Below, one piece after another: positions 36,158 to 46,134 of a stretch of 64,000 nucleotides of DNA. The stretch is from contig NZ_VMNI01000002.1 of NCBI RefSeq assembly GCF_007625205.1, positions 124,001 through 188,000 of the forward strand, in the 5' to 3' direction. The notes below the pieces were generated by a model. That model searched no databases and was not told the DNA's origin. It saw nothing but the letters and a program-made list of their open reading frames with translations. The first letter of the stretch is position 1, and each line of letters starts with the position of its first letter. This DNA comes from Denitromonas ohlonensis. GTDB lineage: Bacteria; Pseudomonadota; Gammaproteobacteria; Burkholderiales; Rhodocyclaceae. A program made the position numbers and the translations under genes.

Positions 36158-39100
36158 ATGCCCGCCCCTCACCCCCTGCTCCCCTCGCTCACCGCCCTCC
36201 CCACAGCCAAACCCGGCCAACGCGTCGACCTGCCGGCGCTGGCCGGTTCGTCCGACGCGCTGGCGATTTCGGCATTGGGCACGGGCACGATGCAGGTTGT
36301 AGTGGTGGCGAATCCGATTGATGCGCAGCGGCTGCGGGACGAGATTTTGTGGTTCGCGCCGGACTTGCGGGTTTGCGTGCTGCCGGACTGGGAGACGCTG
36401 CCCTACGACGCGCTGTCGCCGCACCAGGATCTGGTATCGGAGCGGCTGGCGACCTTGTATACGGTGACGCGCGGCGAGGCGGATGTGGTGTTGGTGCCGG
36501 CGTCGACGGCGTTGTATCGCATGGCGCCGCCGAGTTTTCTGGCGGCGCATACCTTTTTTGTGAAGCGCGGCGAGCGGATGGATGGGGATGCGTTTCGCGA
36601 GCAAATGACGCTGGCGGGTTATGCGCATGTGACGCAGGTGGTAAGCCCGGGGGAGTACAGCGTGCGCGGGGGCATCATCGATCTGTTTCCGATGGGTTCG
36701 ACGCTGCCTTACCGCATTGATCTGTTCGACGACGATGTTGACACCATCCGCACCTTCGACCCGGACACGCAACGCACGGTGTATCCAGTGGACCAGATTC
36801 GCCTGCTGCCGGCGCGGGAGTTTCCGCTCGACGAGGCGGGCCGCACGCGATTTCGCAGCACGTTCCGCGAGACGTTTGAGGGCGACCCGAGCCGGGCCTC
36901 CATTTACAAAGACGTGTCGAACGGCATCGCCTCAGCCGGTGTGGAATATTTTCTGCCGCTGTTTTTCGAAGACACAGCCACGCTGTTTGATTACCTGCCG
37001 ACGGCGTGCCGGGTGTTGCTGCATGGCGATGTGCCGACGGCGATTGCCGACTTCTGGCGCGATACGCAGTCGCGCTACGACTTGCTCGATGGCGACCGCA
37101 GCCGGCCGGTGATGGCGCCGCGCGCGCTGTTTCTGGATCAGGAGGCCTTCTTCTCGCGGCTGGCCGACCACCCGCGCTTGCAGATTGGCGCACCGCGCGA
37201 GGGCGAGGTGGCGTCGCTACAGGTGCCGACGGTGGCGGTCGAGCGCAAGGCGAATGATCCGCTGCAGGCGCTCAAGCGCTGGCGGGAGGGCTTTGACGGC
37301 CGGGTGCTGGTGCTGGCCGAATCGGCCGGACGGCGCGAGACCATGGCGGAGTATTTTGCCGAGTACGACCTGGCCTACACGCCCTGCGACGACCTGGCCA
37401 GCTTCCTGAGCGGCGACGCGCCGCTGTGCCTGTCGGCCGGGCCGCTGACGCGCGGCTTTATCCTGCCCGAGGCGAAGCTGGCGATCCTCACCGAGACCGA
37501 GCTTTACGCCAACACCGCACGCACCCAGCGCCGCCGCGATGGCGGGCGCAAGGCCACCGTCGAGGGTTGGCTGCGGGATTTGTCGGAGCTGAAGATCGGC
37601 GACCCGGTGGTGCATGTGTCGCACGGCGTGGGGCGCTACCTCGGCCTGGTGCACATGGACCTGGGCGAAGGCGATACCGAGTTTCTGCATCTGGAATATT
37701 CGGGCAGCGACAAACTCTATGTGCCGGTGTCGCAGCTGCATGTGATCACCCGCTACGCGGGGGCCGACCCCGAGGCGGTCGATCTGCACCGGCTGGGTTC
37801 CGGCCAGTGGGACAAGGCCAAGAAGAAGGCCGCCCAGCAGGTGCGCGACACCGCCGCCGAGCTACTGGCGCTGTATGCCCAGCGCGCGGCGCGCACCGGC
37901 CACCAGTTCAGCTTCAAGACGCATGACCTCGACGCCTTTGCCGAGGCCTTCGGCTTTGAAGAAACGGCCGACCAGCAAGCCGCCATCGACGCCGTCATCA
38001 AGGACATGCAGTCCGGCCGGCCGATGGACCGGCTGGTGTGCGGCGATGTGGGCTTTGGCAAAACCGAAGTCGCCCTGCGCGCCGCCTTCATTGCCGTGGC
38101 GGATGGCAAGCAGGTGGTGGTGCTGTGCCCGACCACGCTGCTGGCCGAGCAGCATTACCAGACCTTTGCCGACCGCTTTGCCGACTGGCCGATCAAGATC
38201 GCCGAGTTGTCGCGCTTCAAGAGCGCCAAGGAGCAAGCGCAGGCGCTCAAGGAGCTGGACGAAGGCAAGGTGGACATCATCATCGGCACCCATCGTCTGC
38301 TGCAAAAAGACGTGCAGTACAAGCGCCTGGGGCTGGTGATCATCGACGAAGAGCACCGCTTTGGCGTGCGCCAGAAAGAGTCGCTCAAGCAATTGCGCGC
38401 CGAGGTGGACATCCTCACCCTCACCGCCACGCCGATCCCGCGCACGCTCGGCCTCGCGCTGGAGGGGCTGCGCGAGTTTTCGGTGATCGCCACGGCGCCG
38501 CAGAAGCGGCTGTCGATCAAGACCTTTGTGCAGCGCTGGAGCAAGGGCATCATCCGCGAGGCGGTGCTGCGCGAGTTCAAGCGTGGCGGGCAGGTGTACT
38601 TCCTGCACAACGAAGTGGACACCATCGAGAACGTGCGCGAGTCGCTCACCGAGCTGCTGCCCGAGGCGCGCATCGTGGTCGGCCACGGCCAGCTGCCCGA
38701 GCGCGAGCTGGAGCGCGTGATGCGCGACTTCACCCAGCAGCGCGCCAACCTGCTGCTATGCACCACCATTATTGAAACCGGCATCAACATCCCGACCGCC
38801 AACACCATCATCATGAACCGCGCTGACCGCTTCGGTCTGGCGCAGTTGCACCAGTTGCGCGGCCGGGTCGGGCGCTCGCACCATCAGGCCTACGCCTATC
38901 TGCTGACCGACGCCCACGCCAAGCCGACCGCGCTGGCGCAAAAGCGGCTCGAAGCCATCACGCAAATGGAAGACCTGGGCTCGGGCTTTTTCCTTGCCAT
39001 GCACGATCTGGAGATTCGCGGCGCGGGCGAGGTGCTGGGGGAGAACCAGTCGGGCGAGATCCAGCAGATCGGCTTTTCGCTTTACACCGAGATGCTCAAG

Positions 39101-39589
39101 CGCGCGGTGCGCGACCTGCAGGCCGGCCGCGAGCCGGACCTGACCAAGCCGCTGGACGTGGTGTCGGAAATCAACCTGCACAGCCCCGCCCTGCTGCCCA
39201 GCGCCTACTGCGCCGACGTGCAGGAGCGCCTCACGCTCTACAAGCGCCTCGCCAACACCGACACCGAAGACGAGCTGCGCGAGCTGCAAGAAGAGCTGAT
39301 CGACCGCTTCGGCGAAATGCCGCCGCAAACCTTGGCACTGCTCGAAACCCACCGCCTGCGCGTGATGCTCAAAGACATGGACGTGGTGAAGCTGGATGTG
39401 TCGGAAAGCCAGCTGAGCATTCAGTTTGGCGTAGCCGCGCCGATCGACCCGATGAAGGTCATCGGGCTCATCCAGAAAGACCGCAACATGCGCATGGCCG
39501 GGCAGGATCGCCTGATCTGCAAGATCCTCGCACCAACGGTCAAACAGCGCGCCGCCGCGGTCAAAGAACTGCTGAAGCTGATCACCTGA
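36158..39589 (+). CDS. mfd: Transcription-repair coupling factor Mfd
   Basis: 1,143-aa ATP-dependent translocase that removes RNA polymerase stalled at DNA lesions and recruits UvrA. Domains in order: UvrB-like D1/D2 with degenerate ATPase (about 1-330, SPGEYSVRGGIIDLFPMG), the RNA-polymerase-interacting CarD-like domain (about 470-550, LKIGDPVVHVSHGVGRYLGL), helicase lobe 1 with Walker A CGDVGFGKTEVALRAAF (about 628) and DEEH, lobe 2 with RGRVGRSHHQAYAYLL, the TRG motif region and the C-terminal D7. Length matches the family. Its stop codon abuts the stop of the convergent AraC gene with no spacer. Confidence 0.97.
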   Translation: MPAPHPLLPSLTALPTAKPGQRVDLPALAGSSDALAISALGTGTMQVVVVANPIDAQRLRDEILWFAPDLRVCVLPDWETLPYDALSPHQDLVSERLATLYTVTRGEADVVLVPASTALYRMAPPSFLAAHTFFVKRGERMDGDAFREQMTLAGYAHVTQVVSPGEYSVRGGIIDLFPMGSTLPYRIDLFDDDVDTIRTFDPDTQRTVYPVDQIRLLPAREFPLDEAGRTRFRSTFRETFEGDPSRASIYKDVSNGIASAGVEYFLPLFFEDTATLFDYLPTACRVLLHGDVPTAIADFWRDTQSRYDLLDGDRSRPVMAPRALFLDQEAFFSRLADHPRLQIGAPREGEVASLQVPTVAVERKANDPLQALKRWREGFDGRVLVLAESAGRRETMAEYFAEYDLAYTPCDDLASFLSGDAPLCLSAGPLTRGFILPEAKLAILTETELYANTARTQRRRDGGRKATVEGWLRDLSELKIGDPVVHVSHGVGRYLGLVHMDLGEGDTEFLHLEYSGSDKLYVPVSQLHVITRYAGADPEAVDLHRLGSGQWDKAKKKAAQQVRDTAAELLALYAQRAARTGHQFSFKTHDLDAFAEAFGFEETADQQAAIDAVIKDMQSGRPMDRLVCGDVGFGKTEVALRAAFIAVADGKQVVVLCPTTLLAEQHYQTFADRFADWPIKIAELSRFKSAKEQAQALKELDEGKVDIIIGTHRLLQKDVQYKRLGLVIIDEEHRFGVRQKESLKQLRAEVDILTLTATPIPRTLGLALEGLREFSVIATAPQKRLSIKTFVQRWSKGIIREAVLREFKRGGQVYFLHNEVDTIENVRESLTELLPEARIVVGHGQLPERELERVMRDFTQQRANLLLCTTIIETGINIPTANTIIMNRADRFGLAQLHQLRGRVGRSHHQAYAYLLTDAHAKPTALAQKRLEAITQMEDLGSGFFLAMHDLEIRGAGEVLGENQSGEIQQIGFSLYTEMLKRAVRDLQAGREPDLTKPLDVVSEINLHSPALLPSAYCADVQERLTLYKRLANTDTEDELRELQEELIDRFGEMPPQTLALLETHRLRVMLKDMDVVKLDVSESQLSIQFGVAAPIDPMKVIGLIQKDRNMRMAGQDRLICKILAPTVKQRAAAVKELLKLIT

Positions 39590-40423
39590 TCAGGCGGCGG
39601 ACGGCGTTCCCGACTCGTTGGCCACGCGCGACAAGGCCCGCGACAAGGCCGCCGGGCTCTCGTACCCCGCCGCCTGCGCCGCCCGCTTGAGGCCGCGCCC
39701 GGCGGCAATCTCGCGCCGCGCGATGGTCAGCCGGAAGGCGTTCAGATAGCGCCGCGGGGTGATGCCGAGGTTGTCGCGAAAGCGCTCGGCAAAGGTGGTT
39801 CGCGATACCCCTGCAGTCTCGGCCATGGCCTCTAGTGACCACGGCGCGGCCGGCTGCGAATGCACCGCCACCAGCGCCCGCGCCAGGCCCGGATCAGCCA
39901 AGCCAGCGAGCACGCCGCGCGGCAGAATCTGATTGGACAGCAAATGGCGCAGCAGACCGATCAGCAAAATCTCGCCGGCGCGGCTCAGCAACACGCCCCC
40001 ACCACAACGCGGCGACTCGACTTCCAGCGCGATGAGCCCAATGGTTTGGGTGAGCCCCGGCATCGCCGCCGTCATCGGCAAAAACAGCGGTGCGTCGAAG
40101 GCTTCGAGCAGCAGCGGCGCGGCCGGCCCGTCGAAAAACGCCTCGGCGCAAAACACCCGGCAGGTCACATCATCCACCGGCCGCAGATCATGCGCCTGAT
40201 CATTGCGAAACACCGCAATCGCCGGCGCGGTCAGCGTTTGCGTGCCCTTTGGGCTATCGAACGCCACGCTGCCGGCCACCACCAGACGCAAGTGCAGGCA
40301 ATCGGCGGCGTCGCTGGCCACTGTGGCGGCATCGGTCAGATCGCCCATATGACGGATCTGCATGCGCGGCATCAAGCCGGTCAGGAGCGAAGTCAGGCGA
40401 TCGAGGCGTGGTGCTGTTGGCAT
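39590..40423 (-). CDS. AraC-family transcriptional regulator
   Basis: 277 aa with an N-terminal cupin-like AraC_binding domain (about 1-165) and a C-terminal double helix-turn-helix (about 180-275: WSLEAMAETAGVSRTTFAERFRDNLG and ARREIAAGRGLKRAAQAAGYESPAALSRAL). The ATG at 40423 is chosen because the cupin domain begins there; an upstream GTG would add 63 unrelated residues covering the intergenic region. It is divergent from the peroxiredoxin-like gene, 91 bp away, and may regulate it, as many AraC regulators control the divergent neighbour. The effector is unknown. Confidence 0.9.
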   Translation of the reverse strand: MPTAPRLDRLTSLLTGLMPRMQIRHMGDLTDAATVASDAADCLHLRLVVAGSVAFDSPKGTQTLTAPAIAVFRNDQAHDLRPVDDVTCRVFCAEAFFDGPAAPLLLEAFDAPLFLPMTAAMPGLTQTIGLIALEVESPRCGGGVLLSRAGEILLIGLLRHLLSNQILPRGVLAGLADPGLARALVAVHSQPAAPWSLEAMAETAGVSRTTFAERFRDNLGITPRRYLNAFRLTIARREIAAGRGLKRAAQAAGYESPAALSRALSRVANESGTPSAA

Positions 40424-40514
40424 AATTTTGTACTCGCTGCAAACATTTACGGACAAAGTGTTGCACATCGTACGCAATACTCCAAGCATCGAATCTCTCG
40501 CTGGAGTCCAAAAA

Positions 40515-41051
40515 ATGCTCGTACCCCGCCAGGCCGTCCCCGAACTGAAAGTTGCCACGCTCGCCGGCGTGCCCTTCGATCTGGCCACCGACAACGCCGA
40601 CACCTTCACCATGGTGGCCTTCTATCGTGGGCTGCACTGCCCGATCTGCGCCAAATACCTGATGGAGCTGGAGCGTCTGGCCCCCGAGTTTGCCGAGCGT
40701 GGCGTGAAGACCATCGCCATTTCGAGCGACAACCAGGAGCGCGCCCAAGCCATGGCCGACAAGGTTCAGGCCAAGCACCTGCGCTTTGGCTACGACCTGC
40801 CGCTGGCCGTCGCCCGCGATTGGGGTCTGTACATCTCGGCCAGCCGCGGCAAGACCTCCATCGGCATCGAAGAGCCCAGCCTGTTCAGCGAGCCCGGCCT
40901 GTTCTTTGTGCGCCCGGACGGCACGCTGTACTACGGCGCCGTGCAGACCATGCCCTTCGCCCGGCCGCTGTTTTCCGAGTTGCTGGGCGCGATGGATTTC
41001 GTGCTCAAGAACAACTACCCGGCGCGCGGCGAGTTCGTCGGCGACGTCTGA
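40515..41051 (+). CDS. Peroxiredoxin-like (AhpC/TSA) protein
   Basis: 178-aa thioredoxin-fold protein of the AhpC/TSA superfamily. The active-site segment FYRGLHCPICAKYLMELERLAPEF (about 36-59) has CPIC, where peroxiredoxins have a peroxidatic Cys and thioredoxins CxxC, so peroxidase or disulfide reductase activity is possible. Later segments (AISSDNQERAQAMADK, LFFVRPDGTLYYGAVQTMPF) fit the fold. TGGAG precedes the ATG at 40515. It is divergent from an AraC regulator and may respond to oxidative stress; that link is inference. Confidence 0.85.
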   Translation: MLVPRQAVPELKVATLAGVPFDLATDNADTFTMVAFYRGLHCPICAKYLMELERLAPEFAERGVKTIAISSDNQERAQAMADKVQAKHLRFGYDLPLAVARDWGLYISASRGKTSIGIEEPSLFSEPGLFFVRPDGTLYYGAVQTMPFARPLFSELLGAMDFVLKNNYPARGEFVGDV

Positions 41052-41080
41052 ATCTGCCCCTGCTGCGTCGTTCGAAACGG

Positions 41081-41100
41081 GCCGTCGAAAGACGGTCTTT
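41081..41100 (+). terminator. Terminator after the peroxiredoxin-like gene
   Basis: GCCGTC-GAAA-GACGGT stem (one G-T pair, GNRA loop) followed by CTTTTA, 29 bp after the stop. Short U-tract, so moderate strength. Confidence 0.65.
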
Positions 41101-41238
41101 TACGTTCACGGAGCGATTTTTTGACCGCCGCCGGCGAGCCCTTTGTCGGATGACAAACGCCTTGAGGTTTTCCCATCTGACGAATCGCCCGCAAACGCAG
41201 TAAACTACGCGTTTTTCGCCGCCTGAAAAGAGCGCACC

Positions 41239-42315
41239 ATGACCGTCGCCCAGACAGAAAACCTTAATATCATCGCGCAAGACCACATGCCCTCGCCCGA
41301 AGAGGTGAAGGCCCAGGTGCCGATGACCGACGCGGCTACCGCGACGGTACTCGAAGGCCGCCGCGCCCTGCAGGCCATCCTGGATCGCGAAGACCCCCGC
41401 CTGTTTGTGGTGGTCGGCCCCTGCTCGATTCACGACCCCGTCGCCGGCCTGGATTACGCCCGCCGCCTCAAGGCGCTGGCCGACGAGCTGTCCGACACGC
41501 TGATGCTGGTGATGCGCGTGTATTTCGAGAAACCGCGCACCGCCACGGGCTGGAAGGGGTATATCAACGACCCCTACATGAACGACTCTTTCCGCATCGA
41601 CGAAGGCATGCAGAAAGCCCGCCAGTTTCTGCTCGATGTGAACGAAGTCGGCCTGCCCTGCGCCACCGAAGCGCTCGACCCGATCGCCCCGCAGTACTAC
41701 GGCGACCTGATCGCCTGGACCGCCATCGGCGCCCGCACCGCCGAATCGCAGACTCACCGCGAAATGGCCTCAGGTCTGTCGACGCCGGTGGGCTTCAAGA
41801 ACGGCACCGACGGCTCGCTCGACGCGGCCATCAACGGCATCGTCTCGGCCGCCAACCGCCACAGTTTCCTCGGCATCAACGGCCAGGGTCGCTCGGCCAT
41901 CCTGCGCACCCGCGGCAACCCCTACGGGCATGTGGTGCTACGCGGTGGCGGTGGCCGGCCGAACTACGACACCGTGTCGGTCAACCTGGCCGAGAAGGCG
42001 CTGGCCAAAGCCAAGCTGGCGCAAAACGTGGTGGTCGACTGCTCGCACGCCAACTCGTGGAAGAACCCCGAATACCAGCCGCTGGTGCTGCGCGACGTGG
42101 TGCATCAGATCCGCGAAGGCAACCGCTCGGTGGTTGGCGCGATGATCGAGAGCTTCATCGAAGCCGGCAACCAGTCGATCCCGACCGATCTGTCGCAGCT
42201 CAAATACGGCTGCTCGGTGACCGACGCCTGCGTGAGCTGGGAGACCACGGTCGACATGCTGCGCCACGCCCGCGACATTCTGCGCACCACCTTGCCGACC
42301 CGGACCTCGCCTTGA
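41239..42315 (+). CDS. aroG: 3-deoxy-7-phosphoheptulonate synthase, class I (DAHP synthase)
   Basis: 358-aa first enzyme of the shikimate pathway, condensing phosphoenolpyruvate and erythrose 4-phosphate. Family segments: VVVGPCSIHDP (about 56-66, metal-ligand Cys), RVYFEKPRTATGWKGYINDP (about 93-112), GARTAESQTHREMASGLSTPVGFKNGTDG (about 170-198), and VDCSHANSWK (about 265). This is the AroF/AroG/AroH type, usually feedback inhibited by an aromatic amino acid; which one cannot be told. Its stop overlaps the serB start (TGATG), so the two are translationally coupled. Confidence 0.96.
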   Translation: MTVAQTENLNIIAQDHMPSPEEVKAQVPMTDAATATVLEGRRALQAILDREDPRLFVVVGPCSIHDPVAGLDYARRLKALADELSDTLMLVMRVYFEKPRTATGWKGYINDPYMNDSFRIDEGMQKARQFLLDVNEVGLPCATEALDPIAPQYYGDLIAWTAIGARTAESQTHREMASGLSTPVGFKNGTDGSLDAAINGIVSAANRHSFLGINGQGRSAILRTRGNPYGHVVLRGGGGRPNYDTVSVNLAEKALAKAKLAQNVVVDCSHANSWKNPEYQPLVLRDVVHQIREGNRSVVGAMIESFIEAGNQSIPTDLSQLKYGCSVTDACVSWETTVDMLRHARDILRTTLPTRTSP

Positions 42316-43145
42316 TGAATCTTGTTGTGCTTGGCACCGACATCGAAACGCCGGTGCTGAAAAACCTGGCCCGCCACAGTGGTGCGCGGGCCATCGAACA
42401 AATCGACGCCAGCGCCTTCCGCCTGGTCGACGCGCAGCGCCGCGACGGCGTTGCTGAACTCTGTGACGCGGCCGGCGTGGACTTTGCCTTTGTGCCGGCC
42501 GGTCGGCGCCTGACCGACTTCGGTCTGTTCGTCACCGACATGGATTCGACGCTGATCGACATCGAATGCATCGACGAGATCGCCGACCAGTGCGGCAAGA
42601 AAGACCAGGTCGCCGAGATCACCGAAGCGGCCATGCGCGGCGAGATCGATTTTCGCGAATCGCTGACTCGCCGTGTCGCCCTGCTCGAAGGCCTGGAGGC
42701 CAGTGCACTCGACACGGTGTATCGCGAGCGGCTACGCCTCAACCCCGGTGCGCGCGAGCTGATCAGCGCGCTCAAGGCAGCCGGTATTGTCACCGTGCTG
42801 GTGTCGGGCGGTTTCACCTATTTTACCGAGCGCCTCAAGGCCGAGCTCGGCTTTGACCACGCCTACGCCAACACGCTCGAACGCGCCGACGGCAAGCTCA
42901 CCGGTCGCGTGTGTGGCCCGGTGGTCGACGCCCAGGCCAAGGCCGATCACCTCATCCGCATCCGCAATCAGCTCGACTTGAGCGCCGAGCGCGTGATGGC
43001 TGCCGGCGATGGCGCCAACGACCTGCCCATGTTCCGCGCGGCCGGCTTTGGTGTGGCCTACAAGGCCAAACCGGTGCTGCGCGCCCACGCCGACTGCAGC
43101 CTCAATCACAGCGGTCTGGACGCGGTCCTCAAGCTGTTCGCCTGA
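42315..43145 (+). CDS. serB: Phosphoserine phosphatase
   Basis: 276-aa HAD-superfamily enzyme that makes L-serine from phosphoserine. The HAD core begins with VTDMDSTLIDIECIDEIAD (about 74-92, nucleophile Asp), continues with LVSGGFTYFTERLKAELG (about 162), and ends with MAAGDGANDLPMFRAAGFGVAYKAKP (about 226-251). The first 70 residues form the ACT-like regulatory N-terminal domain of the SerB family. The ATG at 42315 overlaps the aroG stop. It is followed 15 bp later by pabBC, giving an aroG-serB-pabBC cluster. Confidence 0.96.
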   Translation: MNLVVLGTDIETPVLKNLARHSGARAIEQIDASAFRLVDAQRRDGVAELCDAAGVDFAFVPAGRRLTDFGLFVTDMDSTLIDIECIDEIADQCGKKDQVAEITEAAMRGEIDFRESLTRRVALLEGLEASALDTVYRERLRLNPGARELISALKAAGIVTVLVSGGFTYFTERLKAELGFDHAYANTLERADGKLTGRVCGPVVDAQAKADHLIRIRNQLDLSAERVMAAGDGANDLPMFRAAGFGVAYKAKPVLRAHADCSLNHSGLDAVLKLFA

Positions 43146-43160
43146 CCCCGCCCGGTCCGG

Positions 43161-44915
43161 ATGCTTTCCTTCGCCTCCCGTGAGCCGGTCGCGTTGTTCG
43201 ACGACAACCTTGTCGAACAACGCGCCCGCCGGCTGCACGGCCTGATCGACACCATCGTCTGCGACGCCCCGGAAGGACTCAACGCTGCCTTTGCCCGCAT
43301 CGAATCCGCCACTGCGGCCGGCCACTGGGTCGCGCTCGCCGCAGCGTACGAGCTTGGCTACGCGCTCGAACCCCGGCTTGCGCCGCTACGCCCGGCCAGC
43401 CCCACGCCGCTGCTGCGCGCCTGGGTGTTTGCCCAGTGTGCCGAACTCGACGACAACGCCTGCGACGCCTGGCTCGCGACCCACGACGACGGCCAGGCCA
43501 CCGGCCTCATGGACCGCCAGCTCGGGCTCGCAGAGGCCGACTACCTGCGCGCGGTCGACCGCATCAAGCACTACATCCTCGACGGCGACTGCTACCAGAC
43601 CAACTTCACCTTCCCAAGCCACGGCCGCGCCTACGGCAACCCCTGGCGACTCTACCGCAAGCTGCGCCAGGCGCAGCCGGTGCGCTATGGCGCGCTGATC
43701 CTCCATGCCGACGGCGCGCTCATGAGCCGCTCGCCGGAACTGTTCGTCGCCCGCCGCGGCGACACGCTCACCTGCAAGCCCATGAAAGGCACGGCGCCGA
43801 TCGATGCGCCGGCGAGCGCGCTAACTGCGAGCGAAAAGAACCGCGCCGAAAACCTGATGATCGTCGACCTGCTGCGCAACGACCTCGGGCGGCTCGCCCC
43901 GCCGGGCGGCGTGAGCGTGCCGGCGCTGTTCGAAGCCGAGGCCTACCGCACCGTCTGGCAGATGACCTCCACCGTCACCGCCGCACCGGTGCAGGCGGGC
44001 CTCGCCGAGATCTTCCGGGCCCTCTTCCCCTGCGGGTCGGTGACCGGTGCGCCGAAGATCCGCGCCATGCAGATCATCCGGGAGCTCGAACGTAGCCCAC
44101 GCGGCGTGTACTGCGGCGCGATGGGCTGGATCGCCCCGCACGGTGACTTCCAGTTCAACGTGCCGATCCGTACCCTCGACATCGCTGTCGACGGCGCGCT
44201 GCGCAGTCACACTGGCAGCGGCGTCGTCGACGACTCCGTGGCCCGCGACGAGTGGGCCGAATGCCGCCTCAAGCTGGCCTTCCTCGACCGCCTCCCCGTC
44301 GACCTGCGCCTGATCGAAACCCTGCGCTTCGATGGCCAGACCATCCCTTGGCGCGACGATCACCTCGCCCGCCTCGCCCGCTCGGCGGCCGCCCTCGGCA
44401 TGCCCTGCGAGCTCGACACGGTGCGCACCGCGCTCGACGCCGCCACTTCGCCGCTTAGCGGCGAACACCGCTTGCGCCTGAGCCTCGGCCACGCCGGCGA
44501 CCTCGACCTTGCCGCCGAACCGCTGGCACCGCTGGCGGGCCCTCAGACCGTCTGCCTGGCCGACGAAACGCTCGACAGCGGCAACCCGTTGCTGACACAC
44601 AAGACCACCGCCCGCGCGATCTACGACCGGCAGCTCAAGGCGGCGATCGCCCGCGGCCATTTCGATGCACTGTTCTTCAATGAGCACGGCCAGCTGGCAG
44701 AAGGTGCGCGCAGCAGTGTGTTCGTGGAAATCGACGGCCAGATTGTTACGCCGCCACTGGCCGCCGGCCTGCTGGCCGGCGTCTGCCGGCAACGGGCGTT
44801 GCGCGAGGGCTTCGCCCGCGAGCGCCACCTGACCCGGGGCGACCTTGCCCGCGCCACCCGGCTGTGGGTCGGCAATGCCTTGCGGGGCGTGATCGCGGTA
44901 CGTCTGGACGATTGA
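43161..44915 (+). CDS. pabBC: Aminodeoxychorismate synthase component I fused to aminodeoxychorismate lyase
   Basis: 584-aa bifunctional enzyme for 4-aminobenzoate, a folate precursor. Residues 1-380 are PabB: CKPMKGTAPID (catalytic Lys), NRAENLMIVDLLRNDLGR, and PCGSVTGAPKIRAM (about 291-304). Residues 385-584 are PabC, a fold-IV PLP enzyme, with THKTTARAIYDRQ (PLP Lys near 480), ALFFNEHGQLAEGARSSVFVEIDG and TPPLAAGLLAGVCRQ. A glutamine amidotransferase PabA must be supplied elsewhere. Start: ATG at 43161, 15 bp after serB. A decayed segment related to its PabC part lies 1.2 kb downstream. Confidence 0.95.
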   Translation: MLSFASREPVALFDDNLVEQRARRLHGLIDTIVCDAPEGLNAAFARIESATAAGHWVALAAAYELGYALEPRLAPLRPASPTPLLRAWVFAQCAELDDNACDAWLATHDDGQATGLMDRQLGLAEADYLRAVDRIKHYILDGDCYQTNFTFPSHGRAYGNPWRLYRKLRQAQPVRYGALILHADGALMSRSPELFVARRGDTLTCKPMKGTAPIDAPASALTASEKNRAENLMIVDLLRNDLGRLAPPGGVSVPALFEAEAYRTVWQMTSTVTAAPVQAGLAEIFRALFPCGSVTGAPKIRAMQIIRELERSPRGVYCGAMGWIAPHGDFQFNVPIRTLDIAVDGALRSHTGSGVVDDSVARDEWAECRLKLAFLDRLPVDLRLIETLRFDGQTIPWRDDHLARLARSAAALGMPCELDTVRTALDAATSPLSGEHRLRLSLGHAGDLDLAAEPLAPLAGPQTVCLADETLDSGNPLLTHKTTARAIYDRQLKAAIARGHFDALFFNEHGQLAEGARSSVFVEIDGQIVTPPLAAGLLAGVCRQRALREGFARERHLTRGDLARATRLWVGNALRGVIAVRLDD

Positions 44916-44979
44916 GCCCCGCCGACCGGCAGGATCGAGCGTCGGCGCCCGTTGCCTCCGACATGCGCCCCGACGACGC

Positions 44980-46011
44980 CTACATGCTGAACATGAACAC
45001 CACGGTGGCGACATAGGCCACCAGCACGAACACGCTCTCGAAGCCGATGTTCGCCAGACCACGCTTCTCGCGATACAACAGGCCCATCAACAACACGCCG
45101 GCCTGCAGGATCGCCACGCTGACCAGAAAAACCTGTCGGTCGCTGACCGCATGCAAGATAGACCCGGAGCGGTAGAACAGGTCAGAGACGGCCACAAACA
45201 AGGTGTCGAAGACATTCCCGCCGATGATGTCCCCGACCGCCAGCGTGAGTGCCCCCTGTCGCACGGCGGCAATCGCCGTGACGAGCTCAGGCAAGGACGT
45301 GGTCACCGCGGTGAACACGCCACCGATCGCAGACTCGTTGATGCCGGTCTGTCGCCCAAGCGCGATGGCGCTGCCCGCCAGCGCCCAGCCCGCGGTGCCG
45401 ACCAGGCCAGCGAGGAGCGCGAACTCGGCCCACAGGCGTGACATGCCGGCAAAGCGCAGGCGCCGCCCCGGCGTCTCGCAGCGCGTCTCCTCGGTCTGCT
45501 CGGGCAACCACATCGGCCGCTGGTGGGCCGAGGACACCAGCCGCAGCCCATAGACATAGGCCATCGGCAACAGCACCGATACCGGGTGCACACCCCATAG
45601 CGAGATCTCGGGCGTGGTCATCGCCACCAGGATCAGTGCAAGCAGGCTCACCAGCATTGCGGCCTGCATGATGTTGGCTGCCGAGGCGGCGGCATGTTCG
45701 AGGTTGGCGCGCGGATAGGCCAGATCGGCAATGGCCAGGAATGCCGTCTGCGCGGCGATGCCGCCGAGCGCATTGGCCACCGCCACCTCGGCGTGCCCGC
45801 CGGCAGCCGCGGTCATCGACGTGACCGAGCCGGGCAGCGACGTGGCGGCGCCGAGGAAGAGCGCTCCGGTCACGGCCTCGCCAAGACCGGTGCATCGGGC
45901 AATGCGCGCCGCCACATTCGCCAGCCGCCAGCCGCCGATGCCGATCAATACCCCCATGGCCAGAAACACCGCGACATTGATGGCGAGCGGCAGCGCATCG
46001 AAATCGATCAT
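44980..46011 (-). CDS. Sodium/calcium exchanger-family (CaCA) membrane protein
   Basis: 343-aa integral membrane protein with about ten segments and two inverted alpha-repeats of the CaCA superfamily: TGALFLGAATSLPGSVTSM (about 48-66) and GGVFTAVTTSLPELVTAIAAV (about 229-249), each followed by an N-rich second half (VANALGGIAAQTAF; GDIIGGNVFDTLF). The second repeat keeps the ion-binding Glu; the first has Gly-Ser in place of the usual Pro-Glu, so stoichiometry may differ from typical Na+/Ca2+ exchangers. The ion is not predictable. It is transcribed toward pabBC, ending 64 bp from its stop. Confidence 0.85.
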   Translation of the reverse strand: MIDFDALPLAINVAVFLAMGVLIGIGGWRLANVAARIARCTGLGEAVTGALFLGAATSLPGSVTSMTAAAGGHAEVAVANALGGIAAQTAFLAIADLAYPRANLEHAAASAANIMQAAMLVSLLALILVAMTTPEISLWGVHPVSVLLPMAYVYGLRLVSSAHQRPMWLPEQTEETRCETPGRRLRFAGMSRLWAEFALLAGLVGTAGWALAGSAIALGRQTGINESAIGGVFTAVTTSLPELVTAIAAVRQGALTLAVGDIIGGNVFDTLFVAVSDLFYRSGSILHAVSDRQVFLVSVAILQAGVLLMGLLYREKRGLANIGFESVFVLVAYVATVVFMFSM

Positions 46012-46134
46012 GGCTCTCCCTTTTGGCGGCCCGCGCCAGACCCGCGGGCAAGTCCATGCCGGACGCGGACCGGAGCGAGATCATCGTCTCTCAGTGGTCC
46101 ATTAGTCATTGGTGGCCGGTCGCAGTTCAACGCC